Source: an uncultured Bacteroidales bacterium
GTDB taxonomy: Bacteria; Bacteroidota; Bacteroidia; Bacteroidales; Porphyromonadaceae
DNA: 64,000 nucleotides
Reading direction: 5' to 3'
Assembly: GCA_947290775.1 (NCBI GenBank)
Contig: CAMYPM010000007.1
Location: 24,840 to 88,839, forward strand
Positions 39,712 through 47,651 of this stretch are shown here, piece by piece. Below the pieces are notes generated by a model. That model searched no databases. It was given only the letters and a program-made list of their open reading frames with translations, and was not told the origin of the DNA. How positions within the stretch are numbered: position 1 is the first letter of the stretch; every line of letters starts with the position of its first letter. A program made the position numbers and the translations under genes.

Positions 39712-40140
39712 TTAGCGACGCTTCAGCTCCATTATAGCTGTGTCCGACCCCTTCCCATACACAAGGGCTTTATCGCCCTTTATTTCGATACGGGTAGCCT
39801 CTTGGAGTGCATCAAATAGGGCAGTTTCCAAAAAATCATTTTCGCACCCTACAAGAGTAGACAGAAGCTCACTTACAGACAGGGAGCCACTCTCCTTTAG
39901 GACAAAGCTGCCACTAAACTGATTGCATAGCCCATACCCATGTATGCGTCCCTGACGCAAGTCAAAGCTAAACTCCAACTTCCCTTTTTCAGGTGTAACA
40001 GCATCACCGCGTAGTGCGCTTACCTGCCATTTGCCTAAAATATCCTTATAAATTGATTGTTTGGTCTGACGTGCACCGCAAGCAGTGAACACACTCACTA
40101 CACTCAGGAGTGCCGCAATGATCCATACTTTTTTCTTCAT
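39712..40140 (-). CDS. META-domain (HslJ-like) lipoprotein
   Basis: A 142-residue protein starting MKKKVWII, with a lipoprotein-type signal ending VFTAC at residue 21. The META domain follows: LGKWQVSALRGDAV, then GRIHGYGLCNQFSGSF, LSTLVGCENDFLETALFDAL. META domains occur in heat-shock HslJ and in many Bacteroidetes surface lipoproteins. The family role in this context is unknown. It is separated from murI by 108 bases. Confidence 0.85.
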   Translation of the reverse strand: MKKKVWIIAALLSVVSVFTACGARQTKQSIYKDILGKWQVSALRGDAVTPEKGKLEFSFDLRQGRIHGYGLCNQFSGSFVLKESGSLSVSELLSTLVGCENDFLETALFDALQEATRIEIKGDKALVYGKGSDTAIMELKRR

Positions 40141-40169
40141 TGTCATCTTTATCTCTAAATATTACCTTA

Positions 40170-40177
40170 CAAAGATA
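40170..40177 (-). promoter_or_regulatory. Putative -7 box for the META lipoprotein
   Basis: The minus strand reads TATCTTTG, matching TAnnTTTG, 29 bases before the ATG at 40140. There is no TTG at the expected spacing. Confidence 0.4.
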
Positions 40178-40248
40178 ACAATTCATGCTCTAAGAAACCC
40201 TCTTTTTGCACAGGGGCAACCTTTAAGTAGCTGAAGAGAACCGAAGCT

Positions 40249-41085
40249 TTAATCGATTACTACATGCGATGCCATAATGGACTCACCCACGAAAATAGAA
40301 GCTTTGCGAGAGAAGGTCTCAGGCGACTCCGTAGTCAAATAGCGCACTTCACCGCCTTTGCTCAAACGCTGCTCCATCTCAGGATGACGCAGCAAATAGT
40401 CCTGAAGCGAGGGAGCTACATAAGTACCTTGCTCCACGATGCTAATACCTTCGGGCAGGTATTGCGCTATCTTAGCCCTCAAAAGAGGATAATGAGTGCA
40501 AGCCAAGAGAATAGTATCAATAGCCTTATCTTGCTTCAAAAGATGGGTAAGGTGATGGCGAATAAACCAATCCGTTCCCTCTCCGGCTGCTTCTCCGTTC
40601 TCCACCAAAGGCACCCACATAGGGCACGCCTCCTGACTAATGGTAAAGCCCGAAAAAAGTTTCTCTATTTCCACCGGATAGCTACCACTTGCGACAGTTC
40701 CTTCTGTAGCAAGTATACCGATGTGCTTGTTGTGCGTGATTTGCTCCAGAGCCTCCACAGTGGGACGAATAATCCCCAAAACACGCTTCGTTGGATCCTC
40801 CATACAGGGCAAATCCTGCTGCTGAATTGTACGAAGAGCCTTTGCAGACGCGGTATTGCATGCCACAATAATAAGAGGGGCGCCTGCCGAAAAAAGATAT
40901 TCTACAGCCTGAAGCGTAAACTTATGTACCACATCAAAAGAGCGGCTTCCATAAGGGGCACGCGCATTATCTCCCAAATAAAGCCAATCGTATTGAGGTA
41001 AAAGCGCCCTAAGCGCCTTCAAAATAGTTAAACCACCGTAGCCGGAATCAAACACACCGATAGGTGCCCACTGCTTTGTTTCCAT
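40249..41085 (-). CDS. murI: Glutamate racemase
   Basis: Makes D-glutamate for peptidoglycan. From the ATG at 41085 the product is 278 residues. The active-site pairs are IGVFDSGYGGLT at the N-terminus, VACNTASA (first catalytic Cys) near residue 80 and LLACTHYPLL (second catalytic Cys) near residue 190. The earlier in-frame ATG at 41130 adds residues not seen in the family. The gene stands alone; the tRNA cluster upstream is separated from it by a terminator. Confidence 0.95.
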   Translation of the reverse strand: METKQWAPIGVFDSGYGGLTILKALRALLPQYDWLYLGDNARAPYGSRSFDVVHKFTLQAVEYLFSAGAPLIIVACNTASAKALRTIQQQDLPCMEDPTKRVLGIIRPTVEALEQITHNKHIGILATEGTVASGSYPVEIEKLFSGFTISQEACPMWVPLVENGEAAGEGTDWFIRHHLTHLLKQDKAIDTILLACTHYPLLRAKIAQYLPEGISIVEQGTYVAPSLQDYLLRHPEMEQRLSKGGEVRYLTTESPETFSRKASIFVGESIMASHVVID

Positions 41086-41153
41086 AAAATAAGTCCACTT
41101 TGCCGGCACAAAGTAAAGCAATTCCGACAAATCAACGGTTCCTCAATCGAAAC

Positions 41154-41187
41154 CAAAAAAAGGAGATGTCAGCAATATGACATCCCC
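41154..41187 (-). terminator. Intrinsic terminator of the tRNA cluster
   Basis: A 10-position stem with one mismatch (GGAGATGTCA / TGACATCCCC), loop of 6. On the minus strand it is followed by a run of eight T (41161-41154). It ends the leftward tRNA-Tyr/Gly/Leu transcript. Confidence 0.85.
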
Positions 41188-41214
41188 TTACTAAGTTTAA
41201 CTCTATTAAAAGAG

Positions 41215-41299
41215 TGCCCGAAGCGGGACTTGAACCCGCACAGCTGCAATAGCCAAAGGATTTTAAGTCCTTCGTGTCTACCGATTCCACCATCCGGGC
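41215..41299 (-). tRNA. tRNA-Leu (anticodon UAA)
   Basis: An 85-base tRNA with acceptor GCCCGGA/TTCGGGC and discriminator A. The anticodon loop is CTTAAAA between AAGGA and TCCTT. The variable arm is long and the T arm carries GGTTCAAGTCC. CCA is not encoded. Confidence 0.95.
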
Positions 41300-41351
41300 A
41301 AAAGCTTCTTTATCTCAAAAGGAGAAATCAGTAGGGATAAAGTACACTTTG

Positions 41352-41424
41352 AGCGGAAGACGGGGCTCAAACCCGCGACCCTCAGCTTGGAAGGCTGATG
41401 CTCTATCAACTGAGCTACTTCCGC
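41352..41424 (-). tRNA. tRNA-Gly (anticodon UCC)
   Basis: A 73-base tRNA with a perfect 7-bp acceptor (GCGGAAG/CTTCCGC), discriminator T. The anticodon stem TCAGC/GCTGA encloses loop CTTCCAA. The D arm is TAGCTCAGTTGATAGAGCA and the T arm GGTTTGAGCCC. CCA is not encoded. Confidence 0.95.
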
Positions 41425-41473
41425 ATTCGAAGGAATCTTCTAACAAAGAGCAACGAACATTAAGTTAGAGAGG

Positions 41474-41556
41474 TGGGCAGTGATGGATTCGAACCACCGA
41501 AGGCATACGCCGCTTGATTTACAGTCAAGTCCATTTGGCCACTCTGGCAACTGCCC
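41474..41556 (-). tRNA. tRNA-Tyr (anticodon GUA)
   Basis: An 83-base tRNA with acceptor GGGCAGT/ACTGCCC and discriminator A. The anticodon stem CTTGA/TCAAG encloses loop CTGTAAA. The variable arm is long, as in tRNA-Tyr, and the T arm carries GGTTCGAATCC. Confidence 0.95.
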
Positions 41557-41606
41557 CTACTCGCTTATGCGTTGTCTTAAATAGCTTCCCTCTTAGAAGC
41601 TGAGTG

Positions 41607-41636
41607 CAAAGGTACTACTTTTCTGATAAAAAACAA
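41607..41636 (-). promoter_or_regulatory. Promoter of the tRNA-Tyr/Gly/Leu cluster
   Basis: On the minus strand, TTG (41636-41634), 19 bases, then TACCTTTG (41614-41607), a full match to the Bacteroidetes -33/-7 layout. The -33 part lies inside the end of ribH and the -7 directly abuts the ribH stop. The first tRNA begins 50 bases later. Confidence 0.75.
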
Positions 41637-42115
41637 CTAACATCTATCATTTCTAATGCAGATATTGCTGCTTCCGTACCTTTATTACCATATTTACCCC
41701 CACTACGATCTATTGCCTGCTGCTTATTTTCTGTCGTCACAAGCCCGAAGAGAACCGGTGCAGTATGCAATAAATTGAGAGAAGTAATTCCCTGAGTTAC
41801 GGCATTACAGATACAATCATAATGGCTGGTCTCTCCTCGTATTACACAACCCAATACCACCACAGCATCATACTTACGTACTCCATGCAGCAACTTAGCA
41901 GCAGCATAAGTAAGCTCAAAGGCTCCCGGCACAGCCACTTCCACTATATGCGCCTTGGGAATACCGGCAGTAGCGAAGGCCTGTACTGCGCCATCTTTCA
42001 ACGGCACTGTAATATCCGCATTCCACTGTGCATAGACAACCGCCACATACAGATCTTTCGGATCTCTTCTCCGAAGCTCGTATGTAGCGGGCACTTGTCC
42101 TGTATCCGTAGTCAT
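41615..42115 (-). CDS. ribH: 6,7-dimethyl-8-ribityllumazine synthase
   Basis: Performs the penultimate step of riboflavin synthesis and forms an icosahedral or pentameric shell. The 166-residue protein has VVYAQWNADIT, the substrate loop VEVAVPGAFELTYAAAKLL, VVLGCVIRGETSHYDCICNAVTQG and ALFGLVT-like APVLFGLVTTEN. It follows the TPR gene by 3 bases. The promoter of the tRNA cluster abuts its stop codon. Confidence 0.95.
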   Translation of the reverse strand: MTTDTGQVPATYELRRRDPKDLYVAVVYAQWNADITVPLKDGAVQAFATAGIPKAHIVEVAVPGAFELTYAAAKLLHGVRKYDAVVVLGCVIRGETSHYDCICNAVTQGITSLNLLHTAPVLFGLVTTENKQQAIDRSGGKYGNKGTEAAISALEMIDVSCFLSEK

Positions 42116-42118
42116 TGA

Positions 42119-42799
42119 TTACTTATTGAGAAGAAGCTCTACGCGAGCTATATCAGCCTCTACTTGCAGTGCTTCAGAAGAAGTATAGTACTTATCCCGT
42201 ACCGTCTTGTAGGCAGCTAATGCTTTATCATACTTTTGCTGCGTTTCGTACACATGTGCCGCTTTGATCAAGCAGAGTGGAGAGATCACTTCGTTATTAG
42301 CCTTGCTTGCAGCTTCTTCGAAGTACTTCACGGCTTCATCCAACTTATCCAACTGCACGCAGCAGTCACCCATCATACGAATAGCGCTGGGAGCGAGCAT
42401 CTCATCTTTTGCCTTGAACTTCTTCAAGTGATTTAATGCCTCCTCATACTTACCCATATCATAGTATGCGATACCTGCATAGAGGTGACTCAAGTTAGCT
42501 GCCTTCGTACCGGAGTACTTATCTATAACGGCAAGCACGCCTTGGTCAGTCAGTCCCTCGGATTTCAGCACAGTGCTGTCGCCACCACTGATAAATTGAT
42601 CTTCCGCTACATAGAGAGCCTCATTGGCGCGCTCAATACGCGGCTTGCGTACATATTGTACATAAGCCCAAACGCCAAACGCTACTATTACTATTCCGAG
42701 AAGGATCCACAGCAGCAAGTTTGCATTCTTTTCAAAAAACTTCTCACCGCGCGAGAGTGCCTCCTGTGCCCCGTTCTCTTTGCTCTTCTGATTTGCCAT
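42119..42799 (-). CDS. Membrane-anchored TPR protein
   Basis: A 226-residue protein with a single membrane segment at about residues 28-50 (NLLLWILLGIVIVAFGVWAY), facing a C-terminal helical domain with TPR repeats (LSHLYAGIAYYDMGKYEEAL, LDKLDEAVKYFEEAASKAN, YDKALAAYKTVRDKYY). The layout resembles YfgM-like inner-membrane TPR proteins. The role is unknown. It is followed by ribH 3 bases later. Confidence 0.85.
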   Translation of the reverse strand: MANQKSKENGAQEALSRGEKFFEKNANLLLWILLGIVIVAFGVWAYVQYVRKPRIERANEALYVAEDQFISGGDSTVLKSEGLTDQGVLAVIDKYSGTKAANLSHLYAGIAYYDMGKYEEALNHLKKFKAKDEMLAPSAIRMMGDCCVQLDKLDEAVKYFEEAASKANNEVISPLCLIKAAHVYETQQKYDKALAAYKTVRDKYYTSSEALQVEADIARVELLLNK

Positions 42800-42838
42800 A
42801 AGTGTGTAATATCCTTAATCAATTACTCTTCAGGAGAG

Positions 42839-42846
42839 CAAAGGTA
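42839..42846 (-). promoter_or_regulatory. Putative -7 box for the TPR-ribH operon
   Basis: The minus strand reads TACCTTTG (TAnnTTTG), 39 bases before the ATG at 42799. A TTG occurs upstream but at 12 bases, too close for the usual layout. Confidence 0.45.
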
Positions 42847-42961
42847 GTAAATATTACACAATTGCGCATCACCACTTTGACCCAACCTACAGATTGGCAG
42901 CTCTACTCAATTAACAAAAAAGCCGGTCGCTTGAACCGGCTGTCTAATAAGGAAGAAGAGA

Positions 42962-43408
42962 CTAACGCTTCCGACGGCGTCGCCTGAAGGGGTTTAGTGC
43001 TTTCAAACTGCTCATCAACAACCTTTGTCCCATTGCCACTCCTTGTCCGATCAGCACGGGCTTTACGATATCAAACACCATACCGGGCACGCCACTCTTG
43101 GAGACCCACTCATAGGCGTTAACGGCACGATCTAAAACGCCCTTACGACCTTCTTTTTCTTGTGATAGTGTATTTTTCTCTTTGGCATCACTGGACTTAT
43201 TCAACCCAAAGAAGGCCAGCACCTTATAGGCAGTCGAATTTTTCGCTATAAAGCCATCATTCACTACAAGAGCCGTAATGTCCTTCAAATTCTTTCCCCG
43301 AAGATACGCCGTATCTTCACTAATCCTCTTGCGGGCTTCTTGGTACTCGTCGGCAGACTTACGCCTTTCCGCCTCAAAGCGCCGGAATACATTCTCTTTT
43401 TTCGCCAT
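42962..43408 (-). CDS. Small basic protein of unknown function, third gene of a YtxH/holin-like set
   Basis: From the ATG at 43408 the product is 148 residues: MAKKENVFRRFEAERRK, a charged helix, then a moderately hydrophobic C-terminal half (WVSKSGVPGMVFDIVKPVLIGQGVAMG) and a strongly basic tail (NPFRRRRRKR). It begins 13 bases after the holin-like gene and is probably co-transcribed. I do not recognise the family. The co-occurrence suggests an envelope-associated role. A longer in-frame reading from 43474 overlaps the upstream gene and is less likely. Confidence 0.75.
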   Translation of the reverse strand: MAKKENVFRRFEAERRKSADEYQEARKRISEDTAYLRGKNLKDITALVVNDGFIAKNSTAYKVLAFFGLNKSSDAKEKNTLSQEKEGRKGVLDRAVNAYEWVSKSGVPGMVFDIVKPVLIGQGVAMGQRLLMSSLKALNPFRRRRRKR

Positions 43409-43421
43409 ACTATTCCTCTGC

Positions 43422-43898
43422 TTATTGAGCGCTCTCATCCGGAGAGATGCCACTATTTGATTCGTCCAAGTCACTTTCGAACGGTTCCCTTTCCAGTAAT
43501 GCCGTCAAAGGCTTCTTTTCAATGTTGTCCTCCTCGTCACTTGCATTTCCTTCCATTTTATCGAGAAACTCGCCCAACATTTTTGCCTGTCGGGAAACCA
43601 GCACGGCATGCCCAATAAGGAGTACTACAAAGAAAAGGACTACCAAGGCGGCAGCCGCCAGCAAGAAACCTACTGCAAATGACGTATCTAACCAACTTTT
43701 GAATCCGAACCCCAGTGAGATGGCTAAAAGCATCAATATTAACGGCACGAATATCAGCAACAGGACTCCGCGCAAAGCCACATTCATCGCCTTTCGAATC
43801 CCCTCCATAAGCCGGAATGATCCATGCCTATACACAGACCTCACCCAGTCGGTAATATGTGCAATTAATGCACTGAAGCTAAACTTATCGTCCGTCAT
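43422..43898 (-). CDS. Holin-X/DUF1469-like membrane protein
   Basis: A 158-residue protein with two strong membrane segments near residues 45-65 (GVLLLIFVPLILMLLAISLGF) and 75-100, after an amphipathic N-terminus, then a charged, acidic tail. The profile fits the phage-holin-like family often annotated in Bacteroidetes. Nothing nearby is phage-derived, so this is a housekeeping membrane protein of unknown function. Confidence 0.75.
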   Translation of the reverse strand: MTDDKFSFSALIAHITDWVRSVYRHGSFRLMEGIRKAMNVALRGVLLLIFVPLILMLLAISLGFGFKSWLDTSFAVGFLLAAAALVVLFFVVLLIGHAVLVSRQAKMLGEFLDKMEGNASDEEDNIEKKPLTALLEREPFESDLDESNSGISPDESAQ

Positions 43899-43915
43899 AT
43901 CTTATCATTTCTATG

Positions 43916-44015
43916 AAAGGGAACAACAACCCCACTTGGATACAAACACCACCTCTCTCACGTACAACTCTAACTCAAAAGTGTACTACGCCGCAAGTGG
44001 GTAGCTGTTCCCTTT
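43916..44015. repeat. Long interrupted inverted repeat between YtxH and holin-like genes
   Basis: Arms AAAGGGAACA (43916-43925) and TGTTCCCTTT (44006-44015) pair perfectly. Inside them, after 4-5 unpaired bases, CCCACTTG (43931-43938) pairs with CAAGTGGG (43994-44001). The loop is about 55 bases. The structure fills most of the 143-base gap between the two genes. Confidence 0.75.
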
Positions 44016-44041
44016 TTACTTATCGCCTACCGAGCTCGTTA

Positions 44042-44356
44042 TTATTTTTTATCCTCGGTAATCTTTTCCTTAGCTTTTCCGGCTGCCTCTTTTAGATTAT
44101 CGGCCTTTTCTTCCACGAAGTCCTCTGCTTCATCTATGAATTCGGCTCCTTCTCTCTTCAGTTTGTCGCGTAATTCATAGTATTTTTCCTTGGCTTCATA
44201 GTATCCTTCTACCACACTGTCGCGGGTTTTATCTGCAGCCCCCTTCATATTATCCATAAAGCGGCGGCGATTGTCTCTGTCAATCAGATAGCCGATAGCG
44301 GTGCCTATAGCTACACCGATGGCACAATTAATAGCAAAATTCGTTGTCTTGTTCAT
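44042..44356 (-). CDS. YtxH-domain protein
   Basis: A 104-residue protein with a short N-terminal glycine-rich membrane segment (CAIGVAIGTAIGYLI, residues 10-24) followed by a long charged amphipathic helix (Glu/Lys-rich). This is the YtxH pattern of small stress-associated proteins. It is the first gene of the set with the holin-like and basic proteins. The transcript leader from the promoter at 44530 would be about 175 bases. Confidence 0.85.
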   Translation of the reverse strand: MNKTTNFAINCAIGVAIGTAIGYLIDRDNRRRFMDNMKGAADKTRDSVVEGYYEAKEKYYELRDKLKREGAEFIDEAEDFVEEKADNLKEAAGKAKEKITEDKK

Positions 44357-44529
44357 GTTGATTTTTTGGTCAAATAAAGGTTATTATATTCTCTTTTTTT
44401 CCTACTACTCAGCATCACTTCGCAGGTAAAATATTCCATTTTGAAATCAATGCATCTCTTGTCCAAAGGGAGAGCCTAATGCGCTCTTTCGGTATAGTGC
44501 TGCAAAACTGCTCTTTTCTCCCTCACTTT

Positions 44530-44560
44530 CAAAGGTAGAGAAAAAAAGTTTCTAAAACAA
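44530..44560 (-). promoter_or_regulatory. Promoter for the YtxH gene set
   Basis: On the minus strand, TTG (44560-44558), 20 bases, then TACCTTTG (44537-44530), which matches the Bacteroidetes layout. It is the best-scoring promoter in the 697-base gap to nrdA. Confidence 0.65.
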
Positions 44561-44778
44561 CACTTTTGCAGAAGGATTTCATACAAACTGCAAGCGGCTA
44601 CCCCTCATTATTTTCACTCAGCTGATTTGCATTTAATTCTTTGTCTCATTCTTGTTCCCATTTGCTATTTGCTCATATACAATATCTATACCATTTCCAC
44701 TCCTCCGGCATTCTAAGGTAAAACAGGTGGAGATTTTCTCTCAGAAAAGCGCAAGAAGGCGATATTTTTTCGAAGTAT

Positions 44779-44888
44779 TCTCTTTCGCTGTAAAGATCTA
44801 TTCACCGATACCCTATAGCCTTTTTCCAAAAACTCTATAGGGTTTCTACAAAAAGGCTATAGGGTTTTTAACAAAGGGTATAGATAAA
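44779..44888. repeat. Tandem 22-bp repeat array upstream of nrdAB (about 5 units)
   Basis: Units of 22 bases start at 44779, 44801, 44823, 44845 and 44867. The middle three share the core CTATAG followed by CCTT or GGGTT, with AAAAA or AAAGG before it. The first contains AAAGATCTA, linking it to the AGATCT-type arrays. It is a divergent member of the family seen at 8773, 22167 and 58159. It lies in a 697-base gap and ends about 125 bases before the putative nrdA -7 box. The rest of the gap has the YtxH promoter and AT-rich sequence. Confidence 0.75.
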
Positions 44889-45012
44889 AAAGAGAGCTTA
44901 ACCGGATATCCAAGAAAGAGTGTGCCGGTGTATGACGATAGAGCTTATAATTTTCCCTACTACAAACTATTGATGTTTTTTATTTTGCACACCAATAGGT
45001 TGGTCATTTTCT

Positions 45013-45020
45013 TATCTTTG
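45013..45020 (+). promoter_or_regulatory. Putative -7 box for nrdAB
   Basis: TATCTTTG matches TAnnTTTG, 33 bases before the nrdA ATG. A short inverted repeat ACCAA/TTGGT at 44991-45004 lies just upstream and could be an operator. No TTG sits at the standard spacing. Confidence 0.5.
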
Positions 45021-45053
45021 CAGTATTCAAACGAAGAAACAAGCTATACAGCC

Positions 45054-47561
45054 ATGCAGATCATCAAGCGCAATAAGCAAGTGGAGGTGTTTGCACCGGA
45101 GAAAATACGCAGTGCCATCAGTAGGGCATTTAGCGCCACGGAAGAGACACTCCACAAAAGAGAGTTGAATGCACTGGAAAGAGACATCATAAAGGAGATA
45201 GGAGAGCGTGACTCAATTGAAGTGGAAGCGGTGCAGGACATTGTGGAAACAACCCTTATGATGCATCAACACTTTAAGGTCGCCAAAGCGTATATTCTTT
45301 ATCGCACCAAACACGGAGAAGCACGCGAAGAGATCGACAAGTTCCGCAAATATATCAAAGACGAAAGGGTTATTTCCCTTCTGAAAGAGCTTCGCGAAGA
45401 GTATCCCGATGCCGCTCACTCGTTGTCCCTACTGGGCAGCAAATTTTTATCCTTCTTTAAAGAGGGCGCAGCTACCCTTCCCTTGCTCATAAAGGCCGCT
45501 GTCGAGCTGATTACACCGGAGGCACCGGGATGGGACTATATAGCAGGGCGACTGCTCGCTTTAGATATGGAAGAGCGACTCGTAGCCGAGGAGAATAAGC
45601 GGGACATTCATAGCTTTTACGAAAAAATATCCTACCTCACTAAGGCCGGTTTGTATGGTGACTACATATTAGAGCATTATAGCCGCAAGGAAGTAGACGA
45701 GCTGGCAGAGGCTTTACAACCGCTTCGCAACCGCCTTTTCACTTATAGCGGGCTACACTTAGTACATATGCGCTACCTGATCAGAGACGGTTCAGGCACC
45801 GTCTTGGAGCGTCCGGAAGAGATGTTCATGGGAATAGCCATGCACTTAGCCATACCGGAAGGCGAAAAGCGTGTAGCTTGGGCGAAAAAGATCTACGACA
45901 TACTCTCCACGCTCAAGGTAACCATGGCCACACCTACAATGAGCAATGCGCGTAAGCCACTACATCAGCTCTCCAGTTGCTTCATAGATGTCATGCCCGA
46001 TAATCTGATTGGCATATATCGCACGATCAGCAACTTTGCACAAGTCAGCAAGTATGGGGGCGGTATGGGCATCTACATAGGCAAAGTGCGTGCTGTAGGG
46101 AGCGATATTCGTGGATTTAAAGGAGTAGCCGGAGGGGTACTGAAATGGATCAAGCTCGCCAACGATACCGCCGTCGCTGTAGATCAGCTGGGCGTACGTC
46201 AAGGTTCTGTGGCACTCTATTTGGATCTTTGGCATCGGGATATGCCGGAATTCCTACAGATTAGGACAAATAATGGGGACGATCGTATGAAGGCGCATGA
46301 TGTATTCCCCGGCATTTGCGTTCCGGACTACTTCTGGCAGCAGTTAGAGGTAGATCCCAACGGAATGTGGTACATGCTCTGTCCGCATGAAGTAGCCACT
46401 ATCAAAGGATACAATTTGGAAGACTACTGGGGCGAGGAGTGGGAAAGACGCTACTTGGACTGTGTAGCGGATGAGCGCATCCCCAAGCGGAGCATACTAC
46501 TGAAAGATATGCTTCGGTTGATTATTAAAAGTGCCGTGGAAACAGGTACTCCGTTCATTTTCAACCGAGATACGGTCAATCGGATGAATCCCAATAATCA
46601 CTGCGGCATGATCTATTGCTCTAACCTATGTAGCGAAATAGCACAAAATCAGAGCGAGATCAAACTAAAGCAGACTACAGTACACACCGAAGAGGGAGAA
46701 CCGATTGTAGTAGAGGAGACTATTCCCGGTGACTTTGTAGTCTGCAACTTAGCTTCGCTTGTATTAGGCAATATATCTTGCGATGATGACAAGGAGTTAG
46801 GGAATGTGATTAACACCGTGGTGCGTGCTTTGGATAATGTAATCGATCTCAACTTTTACCCCATTCCTTACGCACGCCTCACCAATATGAAAATGCGCCC
46901 TATCGGCTTAGGCACAAGTGGATATCACCATCTGCTCGCCAAAAAGAGAATTGCGTGGGAGAGCGAGGAGCATCTGCAATATATGGATCAGCTCTTTGAA
47001 CGGATCAATTACCACGCCATAAAGGCCTCCATGGAGCTATCCAAAGAAAAGGGGCACTATGCACACTTTGAGGGTAGTGATTGGCAGACGGGAGCCTACT
47101 TCCACAAACGCCATTACACGGGTGCTGAGTGGGATAAGCTGGCAAGCAATGTGGCGAAACATGGGTTGCGCAATGGGTACTTGATGGCTATTGCACCTAC
47201 CAGTAGCACCGGCATTATAGCAGGCACTACAGCCGGAGTGGATCCGGTTATGAATCGCTTCTTCCTTGAAGAGAAAAAGGGTACAATCATACCACGCGTA
47301 GCGCCCGAACTATCCGATGCTACCTTCTGGCTTTACAAAACAGCCCATCAAATTGATCAAAAGTGGGTGGTAGATGCCGCTGCAATCAGAAGCCGACACA
47401 TTGACCAAGCACAGTCCGTAAACCTATACATCACTCAGGAAATTTCCTTTAGTGGGATCCGCGACCTATACTTACGGGCTTGGCACGGAGGGGTCAAGAG
47501 CCTCTATTATGTACGAAGCCTCTCGTTAGAGGTCGAAGAGTGTGAAACATGCGCTTCATAA
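45054..47561 (+). CDS. nrdA: Class I ribonucleotide reductase, large subunit
   Basis: Reduces ribonucleoside diphosphates to deoxy forms. From the ATG at 45054 the product is 835 residues with an N-terminal ATP-cone (IIKRNKQVEVFAPEKIRSAI), which gives dATP feedback. The catalytic barrel follows: MSNARKPLHQLSSCFIDVMPD with one active-site Cys, YGGGMGIYIGKVRAVG, NHCGMIYCSNLCSEI, and the radical-site and finger-loop residues. The end ECETCAS carries the C-terminal redox Cys pair CxxC. An earlier in-frame ATG at 44922 gives an atypical 44-residue leader over the promoter and is rejected. Confidence 0.96.
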   Translation: MQIIKRNKQVEVFAPEKIRSAISRAFSATEETLHKRELNALERDIIKEIGERDSIEVEAVQDIVETTLMMHQHFKVAKAYILYRTKHGEAREEIDKFRKYIKDERVISLLKELREEYPDAAHSLSLLGSKFLSFFKEGAATLPLLIKAAVELITPEAPGWDYIAGRLLALDMEERLVAEENKRDIHSFYEKISYLTKAGLYGDYILEHYSRKEVDELAEALQPLRNRLFTYSGLHLVHMRYLIRDGSGTVLERPEEMFMGIAMHLAIPEGEKRVAWAKKIYDILSTLKVTMATPTMSNARKPLHQLSSCFIDVMPDNLIGIYRTISNFAQVSKYGGGMGIYIGKVRAVGSDIRGFKGVAGGVLKWIKLANDTAVAVDQLGVRQGSVALYLDLWHRDMPEFLQIRTNNGDDRMKAHDVFPGICVPDYFWQQLEVDPNGMWYMLCPHEVATIKGYNLEDYWGEEWERRYLDCVADERIPKRSILLKDMLRLIIKSAVETGTPFIFNRDTVNRMNPNNHCGMIYCSNLCSEIAQNQSEIKLKQTTVHTEEGEPIVVEETIPGDFVVCNLASLVLGNISCDDDKELGNVINTVVRALDNVIDLNFYPIPYARLTNMKMRPIGLGTSGYHHLLAKKRIAWESEEHLQYMDQLFERINYHAIKASMELSKEKGHYAHFEGSDWQTGAYFHKRHYTGAEWDKLASNVAKHGLRNGYLMAIAPTSSTGIIAGTTAGVDPVMNRFFLEEKKGTIIPRVAPELSDATFWLYKTAHQIDQKWVVDAAAIRSRHIDQAQSVNLYITQEISFSGIRDLYLRAWHGGVKSLYYVRSLSLEVEECETCAS

Positions 47562-47651
47562 TGAGGAGAAAATTTTAGAAAGAAAGGGATCGTTGGGGAC
47601 AAAAGGTCAAGCCTTGCTACATAGGATCCCGGAAAAATAAAGACTTTTATC

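Noticed and set aside
43422..43898. Prophage, suggested by the holin-like gene
   Set aside because: There are no capsid, tail, terminase or lysin genes; holin-like membrane proteins are common housekeeping genes in Bacteroidetes.
44991..45004. NrdR-type operator at the ACCAA/TTGGT inverted repeat upstream of nrdA
   Set aside because: It does not fit the known NrdR box pattern; only a generic short inverted repeat can be claimed.
44922..45053. N-terminal extension of nrdA
   Set aside because: It covers the putative -7 box and adds residues before the ATP-cone that the family lacks.
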